Source: Streptomyces barringtoniae (GTDB taxonomy: Bacteria > Actinomycetota > Actinomycetes > Streptomycetales > Streptomycetaceae). Taken from it: a stretch of DNA of 64,000 nucleotides. Positions 28,131-37,271 of this stretch are shown piece by piece. A model generated the notes under the pieces. That model was not told where the DNA came from. It ran no database searches and saw only the letters and a list, made by a program, of their open reading frames with translations. Position 1 is the stretch's first letter. Each line of letters starts with the position of its first letter. The stretch is from positions 248,001-312,000 of the forward strand of contig NZ_JAJHNP010000007.1 of assembly GCF_020819595.1 (NCBI RefSeq). The letters run 5' to 3'. Both the position numbers and the translations under genes were made by a program.

Positions 28131-28976
28131 ATGACCGTCGAGTCCGTCGCATCCGTCGAGACCGTCCCCACCTGCGCCTACCCGGGCTGCACCATGCCGC
28201 CCGAGCCGCACGCACCCGACGCGCAGGGGCCGGCGCCCCGCTACTGCGGGCACCCCGAGCACAACGCGCTCGGCGCGTTCAGGAAGTTCCGCGCCAAGCG
28301 GCAGCAGCGCAAGGAGGACAAGCGCGCGGCGGCCGAGGCCAAGAAGGCGGCCGAGAGGGCGGCGAAGGGGGCGGAGGCGCCGGTCGCCGGGCAGGTCCCG
28401 GCCGGCGAGGTGGTGCCCCCGCAGCCCGGACATGCCCCCGTCGCCGATGCGTCCGAGCAGGTCCCGGCGGAAGCCATGACCAGTGAGATGACGGCCATGA
28501 CGGCGATGGCGACGGTCGAGGCCGACCAGGACGCTCGGTCACGCGACTCCCTGGTCGCGCTCATCGAGCAACTGGCCACCGATCTGCCCGTCTACATCGA
28601 GGAGTTGGCGATCATCACCGACTCCGCGGCGGCCGAGGCCCGGATCGAGACGGTCACCCGCGTCTCCGCGCAGCGCATCCTGGCCGCCGAGGAGCGCGCC
28701 GCGCTCGCCGAGGAGACGGCGGACATGGCCGTCGCCGCGCTCGACGCCGCGCAGGAGAAGTTCGCCGAGGAGACCGCGGCGATCCGCGAGGAGGCGGCCC
28801 GCCAGGTGGCGGACGCCGCATTCGTCCGGGCCGAGCTGGAGCGCTACCGCGAGCGGGTCGGCTTGCTCGAGGTCCGACTCGACGCCGTCCGCGACGAGAC
28901 CGACGCGCTGCGCCGCGAGAGGGCCGGGCGCTCCACCGTCGAAAGGGAACGACCGCGCCCCGCCGAGCAGTGCTGA
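28131..28976 (+). CDS. Uncharacterised coiled-coil protein with an N-terminal Cys/His motif
   Basis: A 281-aa protein, ATG at 28131 with AAGG upstream. Residues 15-45 carry CAYPGC and YCGHPEH, i.e. C-x4-C and C-x3-H, a possible small zinc knuckle. There follows a Lys/Ala/Glu-rich helix, a Pro-rich linker and a long Ala/Glu/Arg heptad region (about 165-270) likely to form a coiled coil. This architecture recalls plasmid- or integrative-element-borne KfrA-like proteins but I cannot assign it. Codon use is normal, so I believe it is expressed. Confidence 0.65.
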   Translation: MTVESVASVETVPTCAYPGCTMPPEPHAPDAQGPAPRYCGHPEHNALGAFRKFRAKRQQRKEDKRAAAEAKKAAERAAKGAEAPVAGQVPAGEVVPPQPGHAPVADASEQVPAEAMTSEMTAMTAMATVEADQDARSRDSLVALIEQLATDLPVYIEELAIITDSAAAEARIETVTRVSAQRILAAEERAALAEETADMAVAALDAAQEKFAEETAAIREEAARQVADAAFVRAELERYRERVGLLEVRLDAVRDETDALRRERAGRSTVERERPRPAEQC

Positions 28977-29021
28977 ACAACCGACGGCCCGCGTGAACAC
29001 CCATCAGAGACGGAAATCCCC

Positions 29022-29285
29022 ATGAGCCGAACCAAGCGCCCGGTCCTCTGGATCACCGCCCCCGCCGTCGTGGCGGCCGTCGGGCTCTACCTCTTCCAGC
29101 CCTGGCGGCTGTTCACCACGCACCGCGTGGATGAGGCGGCTCCCGTGGTCGGCGGCCAACCGGGGACGGGCATAGTCTGCGGTCCCAGGACGCGGCGTGC
29201 GCCAGGTTTCCGTTTCGGAAGTGAGCCCGGAGACCGTCCAGGTTTCCGCAGCCTTCGCCGACGGGCTGCGGAAACCCTGCCCTGA
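29022..29285 (+). pseudogene. Stub of a DM13-type membrane protein
   Basis: The first 40 residues (a membrane anchor ending in LFQPWRLFTTHRVDEA) look like the N-terminus of actinomycete DM13-domain proteins. After that the sequence loses similarity and the DM13 domain is absent. Either a deletion product or a very short membrane protein; I favour a remnant. Confidence 0.5.
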
Positions 29286-29407
29286 GCAGGCCGGGGCCGC
29301 CCGGTTGTTCATGATGAGACTCGCAATGCCCCGTCAAGGGCGCCTCGGGTGTCGCCTCACACAGTCACGTACATACTGAGCTGGAAAGCGTGATGTCGTT
29401 GCGTGGA

Positions 29408-29433
29408 GGCGGCCCGGTCGGTCCGGGGCCGCC
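29408..29433 (-). terminator. Hairpin downstream of the minus-strand hydrolase
   Basis: Stem arms 29408-29417 and 29423-29433 (one bulge) about 40 nt past the stop codon of the hydrolase gene read on the minus strand. No T run. Confidence 0.45.
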
Positions 29434-29474
29434 GCGTTGCGTGTTGCGCTGCGGCCGGTCGTTGTCGGCTTGCT

Positions 29475-30161
29475 CTAGGCGTCGAGGGACCTCGCGGCCT
29501 CACGGATCACATCCAGGACGAAGTCGGGATGCGAGAGCATGGGAACGTGGCTGCTGTCCACGGGACGGATTTTGGCGCCCATGCGCTCGGCGGCGGTCCG
29601 CTCCAGGTCGGGGTGCACGGTGTGGTCGTTGTTGGCGACGATGTACCAGCTTGGCTTCGTCCGCCAGGCGGTGCCGGGAACCTGCTGGTTGAACAGGTCC
29701 GCCACGGGCACAGCGCCCGTCGCCAGGACGAGCTTCTGCTCCGCTTCCGGGAGGTCGCCGCAGAAGTGCGGGACGCCCGAGGGCTTGAGCCACACGCGGC
29801 CGTCAGCGACTTCGACGTGCTCGAAGATGGGCGTGCGGGGAAATTTGTCCTGCTGTTCCTGCGACGTCTCGTCCTCGTCCGGGGCGAGCGCGGCGATGTA
29901 CACCAGAGCGCCGACGCGGTCGTGGGTGCCCGCTTTGGTGATCAGGGTCCCACCGTAGGAGTGACCGACGAGCACGATCGGGCCGGGGACGTGGTTGAGC
30001 GTGAAGTTGACGCACGCGACGTCGCTTTCGAGCGAGTCGAGGCCGTGCTGTGAGGCGAAAACCTCGTGCCCTTCAGCCTGGAGCGCGGGGATGAGCTTGT
30101 TGAAGCACGACCCATCTGCCCAGAGTCCGTGGGCGAAGACAATGCTGGGCTTGCCCGCCAT
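29475..30161 (-). CDS. Alpha/beta hydrolase
   Basis: A 228-aa protein. ATG at 30161 is preceded by GGAGGAAA at ideal distance; the longer frame to 30206 lacks support. Motifs: FAHGLWADGS oxyanion region, nucleophile elbow GHSYGG and the C-terminal SSHVPMLSHP with the catalytic His. No signal peptide. It belongs to the same compact esterase group as the secreted protein at 50321. Neighbours are unrelated or decayed, so function is open. Confidence 0.88.
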   Translation of the reverse strand: MAGKPSIVFAHGLWADGSCFNKLIPALQAEGHEVFASQHGLDSLESDVACVNFTLNHVPGPIVLVGHSYGGTLITKAGTHDRVGALVYIAALAPDEDETSQEQQDKFPRTPIFEHVEVADGRVWLKPSGVPHFCGDLPEAEQKLVLATGAVPVADLFNQQVPGTAWRTKPSWYIVANNDHTVHPDLERTAAERMGAKIRPVDSSHVPMLSHPDFVLDVIREAARSLDA

Positions 30162-30313
30162 GGCATTTCCTCCTACCGAGAGATCAAATTTGCAGCATTG
30201 CACCATATTGCCCGTTCAGTGCCTTTTTTGCGTGATGGCCAGGCGTGTCACCCCATCCCAATCGTTGGGCCTGCGAGGTTGAACGTGTTGTCGTGGTGGT
30301 CATGTGTTGATGA

Positions 30314-30796
30314 TCAGGCCCTTTTCGGCGAGGCAGCCGTCATGAGGTCGCCGCGGTACTGGATGTGGCGCAGGCCGCGTCGGATGCGCTCCTGGGGCTG
30401 GCGTCGCAGATATGCGGCCAAGTGCTGCTCGGCGGCGCTGCGGTGACGGTAGAGCTGACGCACACTCACCCCGCGCTCGGCCGCAAGCCGGCTCATGGGT
30501 TCGCCGTCGAGGCGGGTACGGGCGATCAGGCGCGCCTCCGCCACGTCCACCACCCGGGCCTGCACGGCACGGGCCAGCACCGTCAGCTCGTCCACCGGCT
30601 CACCGTGATCCGCCTGGGACGTGGAGCGCAGGTGGTCCAGCGGAACGGCATGCGCGCCCGTTTCCCGGGTGGCACTGCGGCGTGCTGCATACACCAGCCG
30701 GTGCACGGCGCGGTCGGCGGCGCTTCCTAGTGCTCCACCAGCGTCGCCACATGCCGGAATCCCCGCGCTGGACGGCCCACAGCGGGGATGCCGCAT
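30314..30796 (-). CDS. Sigma-like helix-turn-helix protein, probably truncated
   Basis: A 160-codon frame ending at 30314. The last half reads AEARLIARTRLDGEPMSRLAAERGVSVRQLYRHRSAAEQ, a sigma-70 region 4-like helix-turn-helix of the kind encoded on integrative elements. The first 30 residues are low in similarity and no ribosome site is seen, so the gene probably lost its 5' part at the junction with the truncated transporter next door. Confidence 0.5.
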   Translation of the reverse strand: MRHPRCGPSSAGIPACGDAGGALGSAADRAVHRLVYAARRSATRETGAHAVPLDHLRSTSQADHGEPVDELTVLARAVQARVVDVAEARLIARTRLDGEPMSRLAAERGVSVRQLYRHRSAAEQHLAAYLRRQPQERIRRGLRHIQYRGDLMTAASPKRA

Positions 30797-30879
30797 AAGC
30801 CGCCCAGGACTTCGAGGCGTTCGCGCAGCGGTCGGTCACGGTCGTCGCGATACGGGTTCCGGGGAGGAGGACCCGCGGG

Positions 30880-31569
30880 GTGACCGCGGCCCTGGCGAAG
30901 CGGAGGGTCCTGATCACCCTGGCCGGCACCGCGGGCAGCTGGTTCTTCTACAACGTCGCCGTCTACGGCATCAACGTCAGCCAGCCGCTGCTCATCAAGA
31001 ACATCGTGCCCCACGCCACCACGGTGTCCAACATCGCCCTGAACGCCGTGCTCGTTGTCTGCTTCAGCCTCGTCGGCGGCATCCTTGGTGTGGTCGCCCT
31101 CGACAGGCTGCGACGGCGGACCCAGCAGGCGGTCGGTTTCGGGCCCTGCGCTCTGGCGATGGTGCTGATCACGGTGGTTCGCGGCCTCAGCGCGACTGTC
31201 GTCCCGTTCGCCATCACTTTCGGAATGTCTCTGTTCGGGAGCATGTTCGGACCGAACTACACGACCATGCTCCTCGGAGCGGAGTCCTATCCGACCCCGG
31301 TCCGCAGTACCTTCAACGGCCTGGCCTCCAGGATCGCGAAGGTCGGCGCGTGCGCCGGAGCGCTCATCGTGCCGCTCGTCCTGGCCGACGGAGGCCTCCG
31401 CGTCGTGACACTGATCGCCTCCTGCTGCTTCCTGGCCGGCATCGCGACGACCTTCCTGGTACGTGAGCCCAACGGGCTCGCCCTCGACGACGTCAGCGAG
31501 GACCTCACCGTCCAGCCGGTGGCAACACCCGCCGCGGCGATCTCGTCGGTCGAGGAGGTCCAGGCATGA
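30880..31569 (+). pseudogene. C-terminal half of an MFS transporter
   Basis: 229 codons with six membrane segments and the loop DRLRRR typical of the start of the second half of sugar/phosphate MFS permeases. GSWFFYNVAVYG at the start normally sits mid-protein. The N-terminal six-helix half is absent, so a functional 12-helix carrier is unlikely. The break lies next to the truncated helix-turn-helix gene on the other strand, suggesting one deletion event removed both 5' parts. Confidence 0.75.
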
Positions 31570-31753
31570 CCTTGGGTCGAGATCGCTCGGCGCACGCCGG
31601 TCGGCATTGGTCGTCCGTCCGTGCTCGACCGGCTTCGCCGCTGCGATCTCGACCGCACCACCGCACACCCGTCATGAGCAGTTTCAAGGGCGCCCGCCCT
31701 CGGCAACGTGGTGGGTGCCGGCCGACGCCGCGGACTGTACGGGTACCTCCTCG

Positions 31754-32131
31754 CTATGGCGCGGTCGGCTCGGGCCGGAAGGCGTGGTCGATGTTCTCCT
31801 CGACCCAGGCGCGGAGCGCGTTGAGCGGGATCGCGGCGCTCTGGCCGAGGGGGGTGAGGGCGTACTCGACGTGCAGGGGGACGGCGGGGTAGATCGTGCG
31901 GTCGAGGATGCCGAAGTCCTCCAGGCGGCGCAGCGTCTGCGTGAGGACCTTGGGGCTGACGCCCTGAAGCCTGCGCTGGAGCTCTCCGAAGCGCTGGGGT
32001 CCGTCCTCGAGGGCGCCGATGGTCAGTGCGGACCACTTGTTGGCGAGAAGGTCGAGCAGGGCACGGCAGGGGCACTGGGCGGCGTAGACGTCGTGGTGCG
32101 CGTGCTGGCCGCTGGGGCAGGTGGTCGTCAT
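31754..32131 (-). CDS. HxlR-family transcriptional regulator
   Basis: 125 aa from ATG 32131, which has GAGGAA 7 nt upstream (ATG 32146 is the alternative). It has the HxlR pattern: PCRALLDLLANKWSALTIGAL, then the winged helix FGELQRRLQGVSPKVLTQTLRRLE and a Tyr/Pro-rich wing. CPCR near residue 20 keeps the family Cys used for redox or electrophile sensing. It is transcribed away from the quinone oxidoreductase gene, which it most likely controls. Confidence 0.92.
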   Translation of the reverse strand: MTTTCPSGQHAHHDVYAAQCPCRALLDLLANKWSALTIGALEDGPQRFGELQRRLQGVSPKVLTQTLRRLEDFGILDRTIYPAVPLHVEYALTPLGQSAAIPLNALRAWVEENIDHAFRPEPTAP

Positions 32132-32152
32132 GCTCGCTTTCCTCATCAGGTC

Positions 32153-32204
32153 ACTTCCCCATGGGAAGTACTAGACCTTGAAGGTAACCATATCCCCGGG
32201 GATA
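32153..32204. promoter_or_regulatory. Two perfect palindromes in the HxlR/oxidoreductase divergent gap
   Basis: ACTTCCCCATGGGAAGT (32153-32169; arms ACTTCCC/GGGAAGT) and TATCCCCGGGGATA (32191-32204) are perfect inverted repeats 22 nt apart in the 152-nt gap. They are good candidates for HxlR operators controlling both directions. Confidence 0.65.
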
Positions 32205-32283
32205 GCGTCGTCGACGTCAGCGGGAGAGCCGCCAACGGCCCCGCATGATGCCCTTTTCAGGATGCCTTCTCAGGAGATGACGC

Positions 32284-33252
32284 ATGTCTGCAGACATGAT
32301 GCGCGCGGTGGTCCAGGACGGTTTCGGCGGTCCGGAGGTACTGCGGGTCCAGCAGGTGCCGCGCCCGGTGCCGCTGCCCACCGAGGTGCTGGTGCGGGTG
32401 CACGCGGCGGGGATCAACCCGGTGGACTGGAAGACCCGCGGCGGGACGGGCATGGCCGGGGTGCTGGGTGAGCCGCCGTTCACCCTGGGCTGGGACGTGT
32501 CCGGCGTGGTGGAGGAGGTCGGCTTCGGTGTGACCACGCTGAAGGCCGGCGACGAGGTGTACGGCATGCCGTGGTTCCCGCGCGCGGCGAACGCCTACGC
32601 CGAGTACGTGACCGCGCCGGCCCGGCAGTTCGCCCACAAGCCCGCCACCCTCGACCATGTGCACGCCGCCGCGGTGCCGCTGGCGGCGCTGACCGCCTGG
32701 CAAGCCGTGGTCGACACCGCTCATGTGCAGGCCGGCCAGCGCGTCTTGGTCACCGCCGCAGCCGGTGGGGTCGGCCACTTCGCGGTCCAGTTCGCCCGGC
32801 ACCTGGGCGCCCACGTGATCGCCACCGCCAGTGCCGCCCGCCACCCCTGGCTCAAGGAACTCGGGGCCGACGAGACCGTCGACTACACCACCACCCGCTT
32901 CGAGGACGCCGCCGACGACGTCGACGTCGTCATCGACCTGGTGGGCGACGCACACGACAGCACCAGCACCCGCTCGCTGAAGGTCCTGCGCCCCGGCGGC
33001 CTGCTGGTCGCCATCCCGGCCGGCGTCTCTCCCGAGTTGGCCCACGCCGCCGAGACGGCCGGCGGGCGGGTCACCCCGTTCCTGGTCGAGCCGGACGGTG
33101 CGGCCCTGACGACGATCGCCGACCTGATCGACGCCGGCCACGTCGCCGTAGAGGTGGAGGAGACCTTCCCGCTGGAGCAGGCCGGCGCGGCCCACGCCCG
33201 CGGCGAGGCCGGCCGCACCCGCGGCAAGCTCGTCCTCACCGTCGCCAACTGA
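32284..33252 (+). CDS. Zinc-independent NADP-dependent oxidoreductase (quinone reductase, MDR family)
   Basis: A 322-aa medium-chain dehydrogenase/reductase. The N-terminal GroES-like domain has VRVHAAGINPVDWKTR and lacks the zinc-ligand cysteines; the Rossmann part has AAAGGVGHFAVQFAR. This pattern is that of NADP-dependent quinone or enone reductases. It is divergent from an HxlR regulator, a common pairing in quinone and aldehyde stress responses. Confidence 0.9.
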   Translation: MSADMMRAVVQDGFGGPEVLRVQQVPRPVPLPTEVLVRVHAAGINPVDWKTRGGTGMAGVLGEPPFTLGWDVSGVVEEVGFGVTTLKAGDEVYGMPWFPRAANAYAEYVTAPARQFAHKPATLDHVHAAAVPLAALTAWQAVVDTAHVQAGQRVLVTAAAGGVGHFAVQFARHLGAHVIATASAARHPWLKELGADETVDYTTTRFEDAADDVDVVIDLVGDAHDSTSTRSLKVLRPGGLLVAIPAGVSPELAHAAETAGGRVTPFLVEPDGAALTTIADLIDAGHVAVEVEETFPLEQAGAAHARGEAGRTRGKLVLTVAN

Positions 33253-33819
33253 CGATCCCAGCAGGCACTTTGCCAGGCGTGGATCCGTGATCTGGATCAC
33301 GCCGGCCACAACGACCAAGGTTGTTCCGCGTCGGCCGAGGCCTCCGCGCTCAGCGCCGACCAGGCCGGCACAAAGGGAGGACTGGGGGGCGGGGCGCAGC
33401 GGGACGAGGTCACACGCCATCGTCACGATGCCACACCGTGGTCTCCTCACCCTGCCCGCGCTCATGCAGAGCGCAGAAGTCAGGCGCGAGCGCGTGCAGG
33501 CGAATTGCTCGGGCCTTGGGGCGCCGGCTGCGCCGGGTCGACGCGCTGTGGGCGATGGTCCGCGACCACCGCATCTGCGCAATCACTCATCGGATTGCCC
33601 CGGCGCACAGCCGCCGCGACGTACTTCCTGGCGCTTGGACGGATGTTCTGCTTCTGGCCGCAGTGCTTGAGGCTGACAGGTACTCATGGCGCCTATTGGC
33701 TATGCGTTATTTGCCCACCGATGCGTCATACCGAGATTTTTATTGCCAGCCGGTTAGTGTCTCGTGATCGCTTCGGTGCCACCGCCGGCGAAGTGTAAGC
33801 AGCTTGCTGATTAGCGCAC
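33253..33819. other. Gap without a recognisable gene
   Basis: 567 nt with no convincing frame on either strand; GC falls toward the transporter gene (33660-33860), probably its promoter region. No repeat or RNA gene seen. Confidence 0.4.
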
Positions 33820-34569
33820 TTGACCAGCGCACCTGGGACACGAACAGCATTGAGAGACGCTAGATTGGGTACTTCCGTGTCGCAACCATCGTCATCTGCA
33901 CAGGTGGTTCCGCCGCCCGGACTCACCGCGCCCGACCCCGCGCCGCTCGGCCTCATCGCGTTCAGCTTGGCAAACATTATCCAGAGCTTCTTCAATGCTG
34001 GCGTGAACCCGGCTCTCTTCCCGGCCGCGTTCCCGCTCGAGTTCCTCGTGGGCGGCCTTGTTCAGATGATCGCTGGAATCTTCGAGTTCAGGCAGGGCAG
34101 CAGGCTCGGAGCCACCGCGTTCACCGTGTTGGGCGCGTTCTGGCTGTGCTTCGTGATCTATGCCAAATACATCGTCGTCACTCTGCCCGTGGAACAGGCC
34201 CACACGGGGACGGGTCTGTTTCTGCTGCCGTGGGCAGTGGTCCTCTTGGTGCTCACGCTTGCGGCAGCGAGAACGACAGCGGTGCTCCTGGCCGCGTTCG
34301 TCTCCACCACAGTCACCGTCTCCGTGCTCACCGCAGGCGAGTTCGTTCAATCCAACGCACTGATCAGGGTCGGAGGCGGCTTCGGCTTCCTGACTGCAGC
34401 ACTTGGCCTCTACGGCGCGTTCGCGGGCCTCGTCAACGGCACCTGGGGTCGACACCTGATCCCCACCTACCCCGACCCCGGCAAACGCCTCGAGCGCCTT
34501 GCCCGCAACAAGCCACGCCCCACCTCGGTCACCTCATCCGCCGCGGAGCACCCTGAGCCTTCCGGTTGA
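33820..34569 (+). CDS. Acetate/succinate-type transporter, GPR1/FUN34/YaaH family
   Basis: Up to 249 aa. Family signature APDPAPLGLIAFSL opens the first of six hydrophobic segments; FNAGVNPALFP and EFRQGSRLGATAF are further family landmarks. The listed start is TTG 33820; GTG 33877 is an equally plausible start nearer the signature. It would move acetate or another short monocarboxylate across the membrane. It stands alone between gaps, so its partner pathway is not shown here. Confidence 0.85.
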   Translation: MTSAPGTRTALRDARLGTSVSQPSSSAQVVPPPGLTAPDPAPLGLIAFSLANIIQSFFNAGVNPALFPAAFPLEFLVGGLVQMIAGIFEFRQGSRLGATAFTVLGAFWLCFVIYAKYIVVTLPVEQAHTGTGLFLLPWAVVLLVLTLAAARTTAVLLAAFVSTTVTVSVLTAGEFVQSNALIRVGGGFGFLTAALGLYGAFAGLVNGTWGRHLIPTYPDPGKRLERLARNKPRPTSVTSSAAEHPEPSG

Positions 34570-35078
34570 ACCTACGGTCGGATCCGTCGAGACGCTGCCC
34601 GCCCGGGGCCGGAGATGCCGAGTCCTGGCAGGGGAGAGCGACTGACCGCAAGGGTTCCCAACTGGCTTGTGCCTGGCCGGATCCCTCAGCCGTGAGCGCG
34701 GTGACAGCCTCGGACTGCCGATGGGGGTTCCTGGCCTGCTCCGGGCTGGCCGGGTGCTGCTGACATACCGCAGTCGCCGACGTCCTCGGCCCATGACCCT
34801 CACCGACCCGGTGAAGCAGACACCGCTTCGGTGGGCGCCGAGCTGCCGGGGCCGCCGACATATGTGTGGTCGTGGGGCGCCTCTACCACTCGCCGCCGGT
34901 CAGCGTGCGCTCCCAGGCCCGTCACGGCCCCGGTATCAGTGAGCTCTACCTTCCTGATCGGGTTGGTCCTTTCGTTCGTAGGGTGGGGACGCCCAGGGGA
35001 ACCGGGTGTGGCTCTCAGTGAGCTGCCGGCGAGGTCGTCCGTGGTACCGACAAGACGAACACACACGTCAGGAGCACG
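34570..35078. other. Gap without a recognisable gene
   Basis: About 500 nt between the transporter and the IS110 remnant. No family motif on either strand; may include the left flank of the IS element. Confidence 0.4.
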
Positions 35079-35893
35079 ATGAGCCGGATATGGGCGGGGA
35101 TCGACAGTGGCAAGGCCCACCATCACGGCCTCGTGTTGGATGCCGACGGCAAGACGCTGTTCTCACGGCGGATCGCCAACGACGGGCCCGAGCTGCTGCA
35201 GCTGATCGGCGACGTTCTGGACCTGGCCGAAGGCCGTGCGGTCACCTGGGCCATCGACATGACCGGTGGGGAACCCGCGCTGCTGCTTGCACTGCTGGTC
35301 AACCACGGACAGGAAGTCCTCTACATCCCCGGCCGCCTGGTGAACCGGGCCTCCGACGGCTACCGCGGCGAGGGGAAGACTGATGCCCGCGACGCCTATG
35401 GGAGCGCCGACCAGGCCAGAGTGCGCCGCGACCTGCGGACCGTCCGGCCCGGCGACGAAGCGGCCATCGAGCTCAAGCTCCTGACTGGACGCCCTGCCGA
35501 CCTGGTCGAGGACCGTACCCGCGTCGTGAACCGCCTGCGAGGCACCCTGCTGAGCATGTTCCCTGCCCTGGAGCGGGCCCTGGACGTGACCAGCACCGGC
35601 CCGCTCAAGCTGCTGACGGGTTACCAGACCCCAGCCGCGATCCGCCGGGCCGGCGTCGCGCGGCTGACGAAGTGGCTGGCCGACCGCAAGGTCCGCAGCG
35701 CGAGAACCCTGGCCGAAGCAGCGGTCGAGGCTGCCGAACGTCAGCACACCGCCGTCCCCGGAGAAAGGACCATCGCCAGGCTGGTCCACACCCTGGCCGA
35801 GGAGGTGATGGCCCTCAACGAGCGATCCGTGAGACGGACAAACTCATCGAGGGCCGGTTTCGCGAGCACGAGCTCGCCGACATTGATCCGTGA
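35079..35893 (+). pseudogene. IS110-family transposase, frameshifted and C-terminally truncated
   Basis: It starts MSRIWAGIDSGKAHHH, the IS110 RuvC-like (DEDD) domain, with EGKTDARDAY conserved. A one-base deletion near 35824 (after MALNER) shifts frame; the original frame continues RETDKLIEGRFREHELADI and stops at 35893. The second domain with the catalytic Ser of IS110 elements is missing altogether. About 265 of a usual ~400 codons remain, so it is inactive. Confidence 0.85.
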
Positions 35894-36019
35894 CCGACGG
35901 TGCTATGAAGTGACACCGTCGGTGACTACGGCAGCTTGACAACAGTATTAGGAAGCGTTATTCAACTTTCCAGAGTGACGGGGGCCGTTGGACTGGCGGT
36001 CCGATGAACCCCCTGGTAG

Positions 36020-36553
36020 ATGGGTCTTCGACCAAGAGGAACCCGTGTCCACCAGACGTTTCGCGTCCTCGTCTACCCGTCGGGACTGGACCTCGACTGT
36101 GACGCGCGGCTCCTGCTGCCGGTGAACACCATCCATCTGATGGTCGAGCCGTATGACGGCGAGCCGCGTTCCTGGGCGACTCGGGTGCTGCCGCCTGGGG
36201 GATGCGGCGGTGTTCACCGGCGAGCTCTGGGAGAGAGCTCGGACGTCCTGTATCGGTTCGACGCCGAGCCGGGGCTGTTCGAGATAGAGGTCGAGAGGGC
36301 GGAAGATCACCAGAACTGGGAGGTGTCGTTCGTCTGTAACCACCAGGTGGGCGGGCCGCTCTACGTCGACTCGCTCTGCTGGGAGTGCAAGGCGGTTACC
36401 GACCGAGAGGCTGAGCGGATCGGCACGCAGCTTGCGGACTACGTGGAGGCGACCGGCGAGGATGGCGGGCGCTCTTTCCTGCCGGGCAGCGGTGTGATCA
36501 CCTTCGTCTCGGAGGACAACTGTCGGTGGTCGTTGCGCACGGCGCGGCTTTGA
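36020..36553 (+). CDS. Hypothetical protein
   Basis: 177 codons. No motif I recognise; there is a Cys pair in SLCWEC near residue 120 and an acidic C-terminal half. Codon use is acceptable for the genome but not decisive, and no clear ribosome site precedes the ATG. It could be a decayed gene. Confidence 0.35.
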   Translation: MGLRPRGTRVHQTFRVLVYPSGLDLDCDARLLLPVNTIHLMVEPYDGEPRSWATRVLPPGGCGGVHRRALGESSDVLYRFDAEPGLFEIEVERAEDHQNWEVSFVCNHQVGGPLYVDSLCWECKAVTDREAERIGTQLADYVEATGEDGGRSFLPGSGVITFVSEDNCRWSLRTARL

Positions 36554-36796
36554 GCCCTGGCGAACCAGACGTTTTCGGCGCGGACGTGCGGCGGCCTGGT
36601 GCCACCCTCCGCAAGTGGCCCTCGTTCGGCTCGAGCTCCCTGCGTGATGACTGCCCTTTCGCAGCAAGGAACACGCCGCGTCAGCGTGAGGTTGGAAAAC
36701 CCTCAGTGGGGCGAGCGACTCCCTTTCCTGGTCGGTGCGTTCATGGCGGCCTACCCTCACCATGAACCGTCAACCGACCACCTTTGAAGGCGGACC

Positions 36797-37213
36797 TCAA
36801 CTGAGAGCCTGGTACAGGGCATCCAGGCCGTCGCGGTAGATGCCGGCGAAGAGGTCAACCACCTCATTCTCGGTCGCACCCTCGGGGGTGAATCGGCCTG
36901 ACCACTGCACTTCGCAGATGCCGTCGTCGCCGATCACCGAGTGCACTCGTAGGGTCGAGACATATCCGACGACCGGGAATGGCGCTTGGAGAATGGTGTA
37001 GCTGTAGTGTCGCTCCACCTCATTGAAGTCGACGAGGCGTTCGACGATGACGCTTCCGTCGGCGTCAGTCAGCCGGCGGACGCGGCCTCCTTCCAGCAGT
37101 GTGCTCTCGGGGATGTAGGGCAGCCAGTCGGGCAGGGACCCGAAGCCGCCGATGGTGTCCCAGACGCTGGCGGAGGTGGCCGGGATGATCCGGCTCACAG
37201 AGGTCGATGCCAT
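36797..37213 (-). CDS. SRPBCC (START/polyketide-cyclase fold) family protein
   Basis: 138 aa from ATG 37213, preceded by GAAGGAA; the longer frame to 37297 overlaps the upstream gene. It has the typical SRPBCC N-terminus (SRIIPATSASVWDTIGGFGSLPDWLP) and the long C-terminal helix. Such small proteins bind lipophilic ligands or act as cyclases. It lies 58 nt downstream of an aldo/keto reductase on the same strand, so they probably work on the same compound. Confidence 0.82.
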   Translation of the reverse strand: MASTSVSRIIPATSASVWDTIGGFGSLPDWLPYIPESTLLEGGRVRRLTDADGSVIVERLVDFNEVERHYSYTILQAPFPVVGYVSTLRVHSVIGDDGICEVQWSGRFTPEGATENEVVDLFAGIYRDGLDALYQALS

Positions 37214-37271
37214 GAGGTTCCTTCGGGTTTGGTCGATTGCTGTGGTGGGTGTGGGTGTCGCCGCCTGTGAC

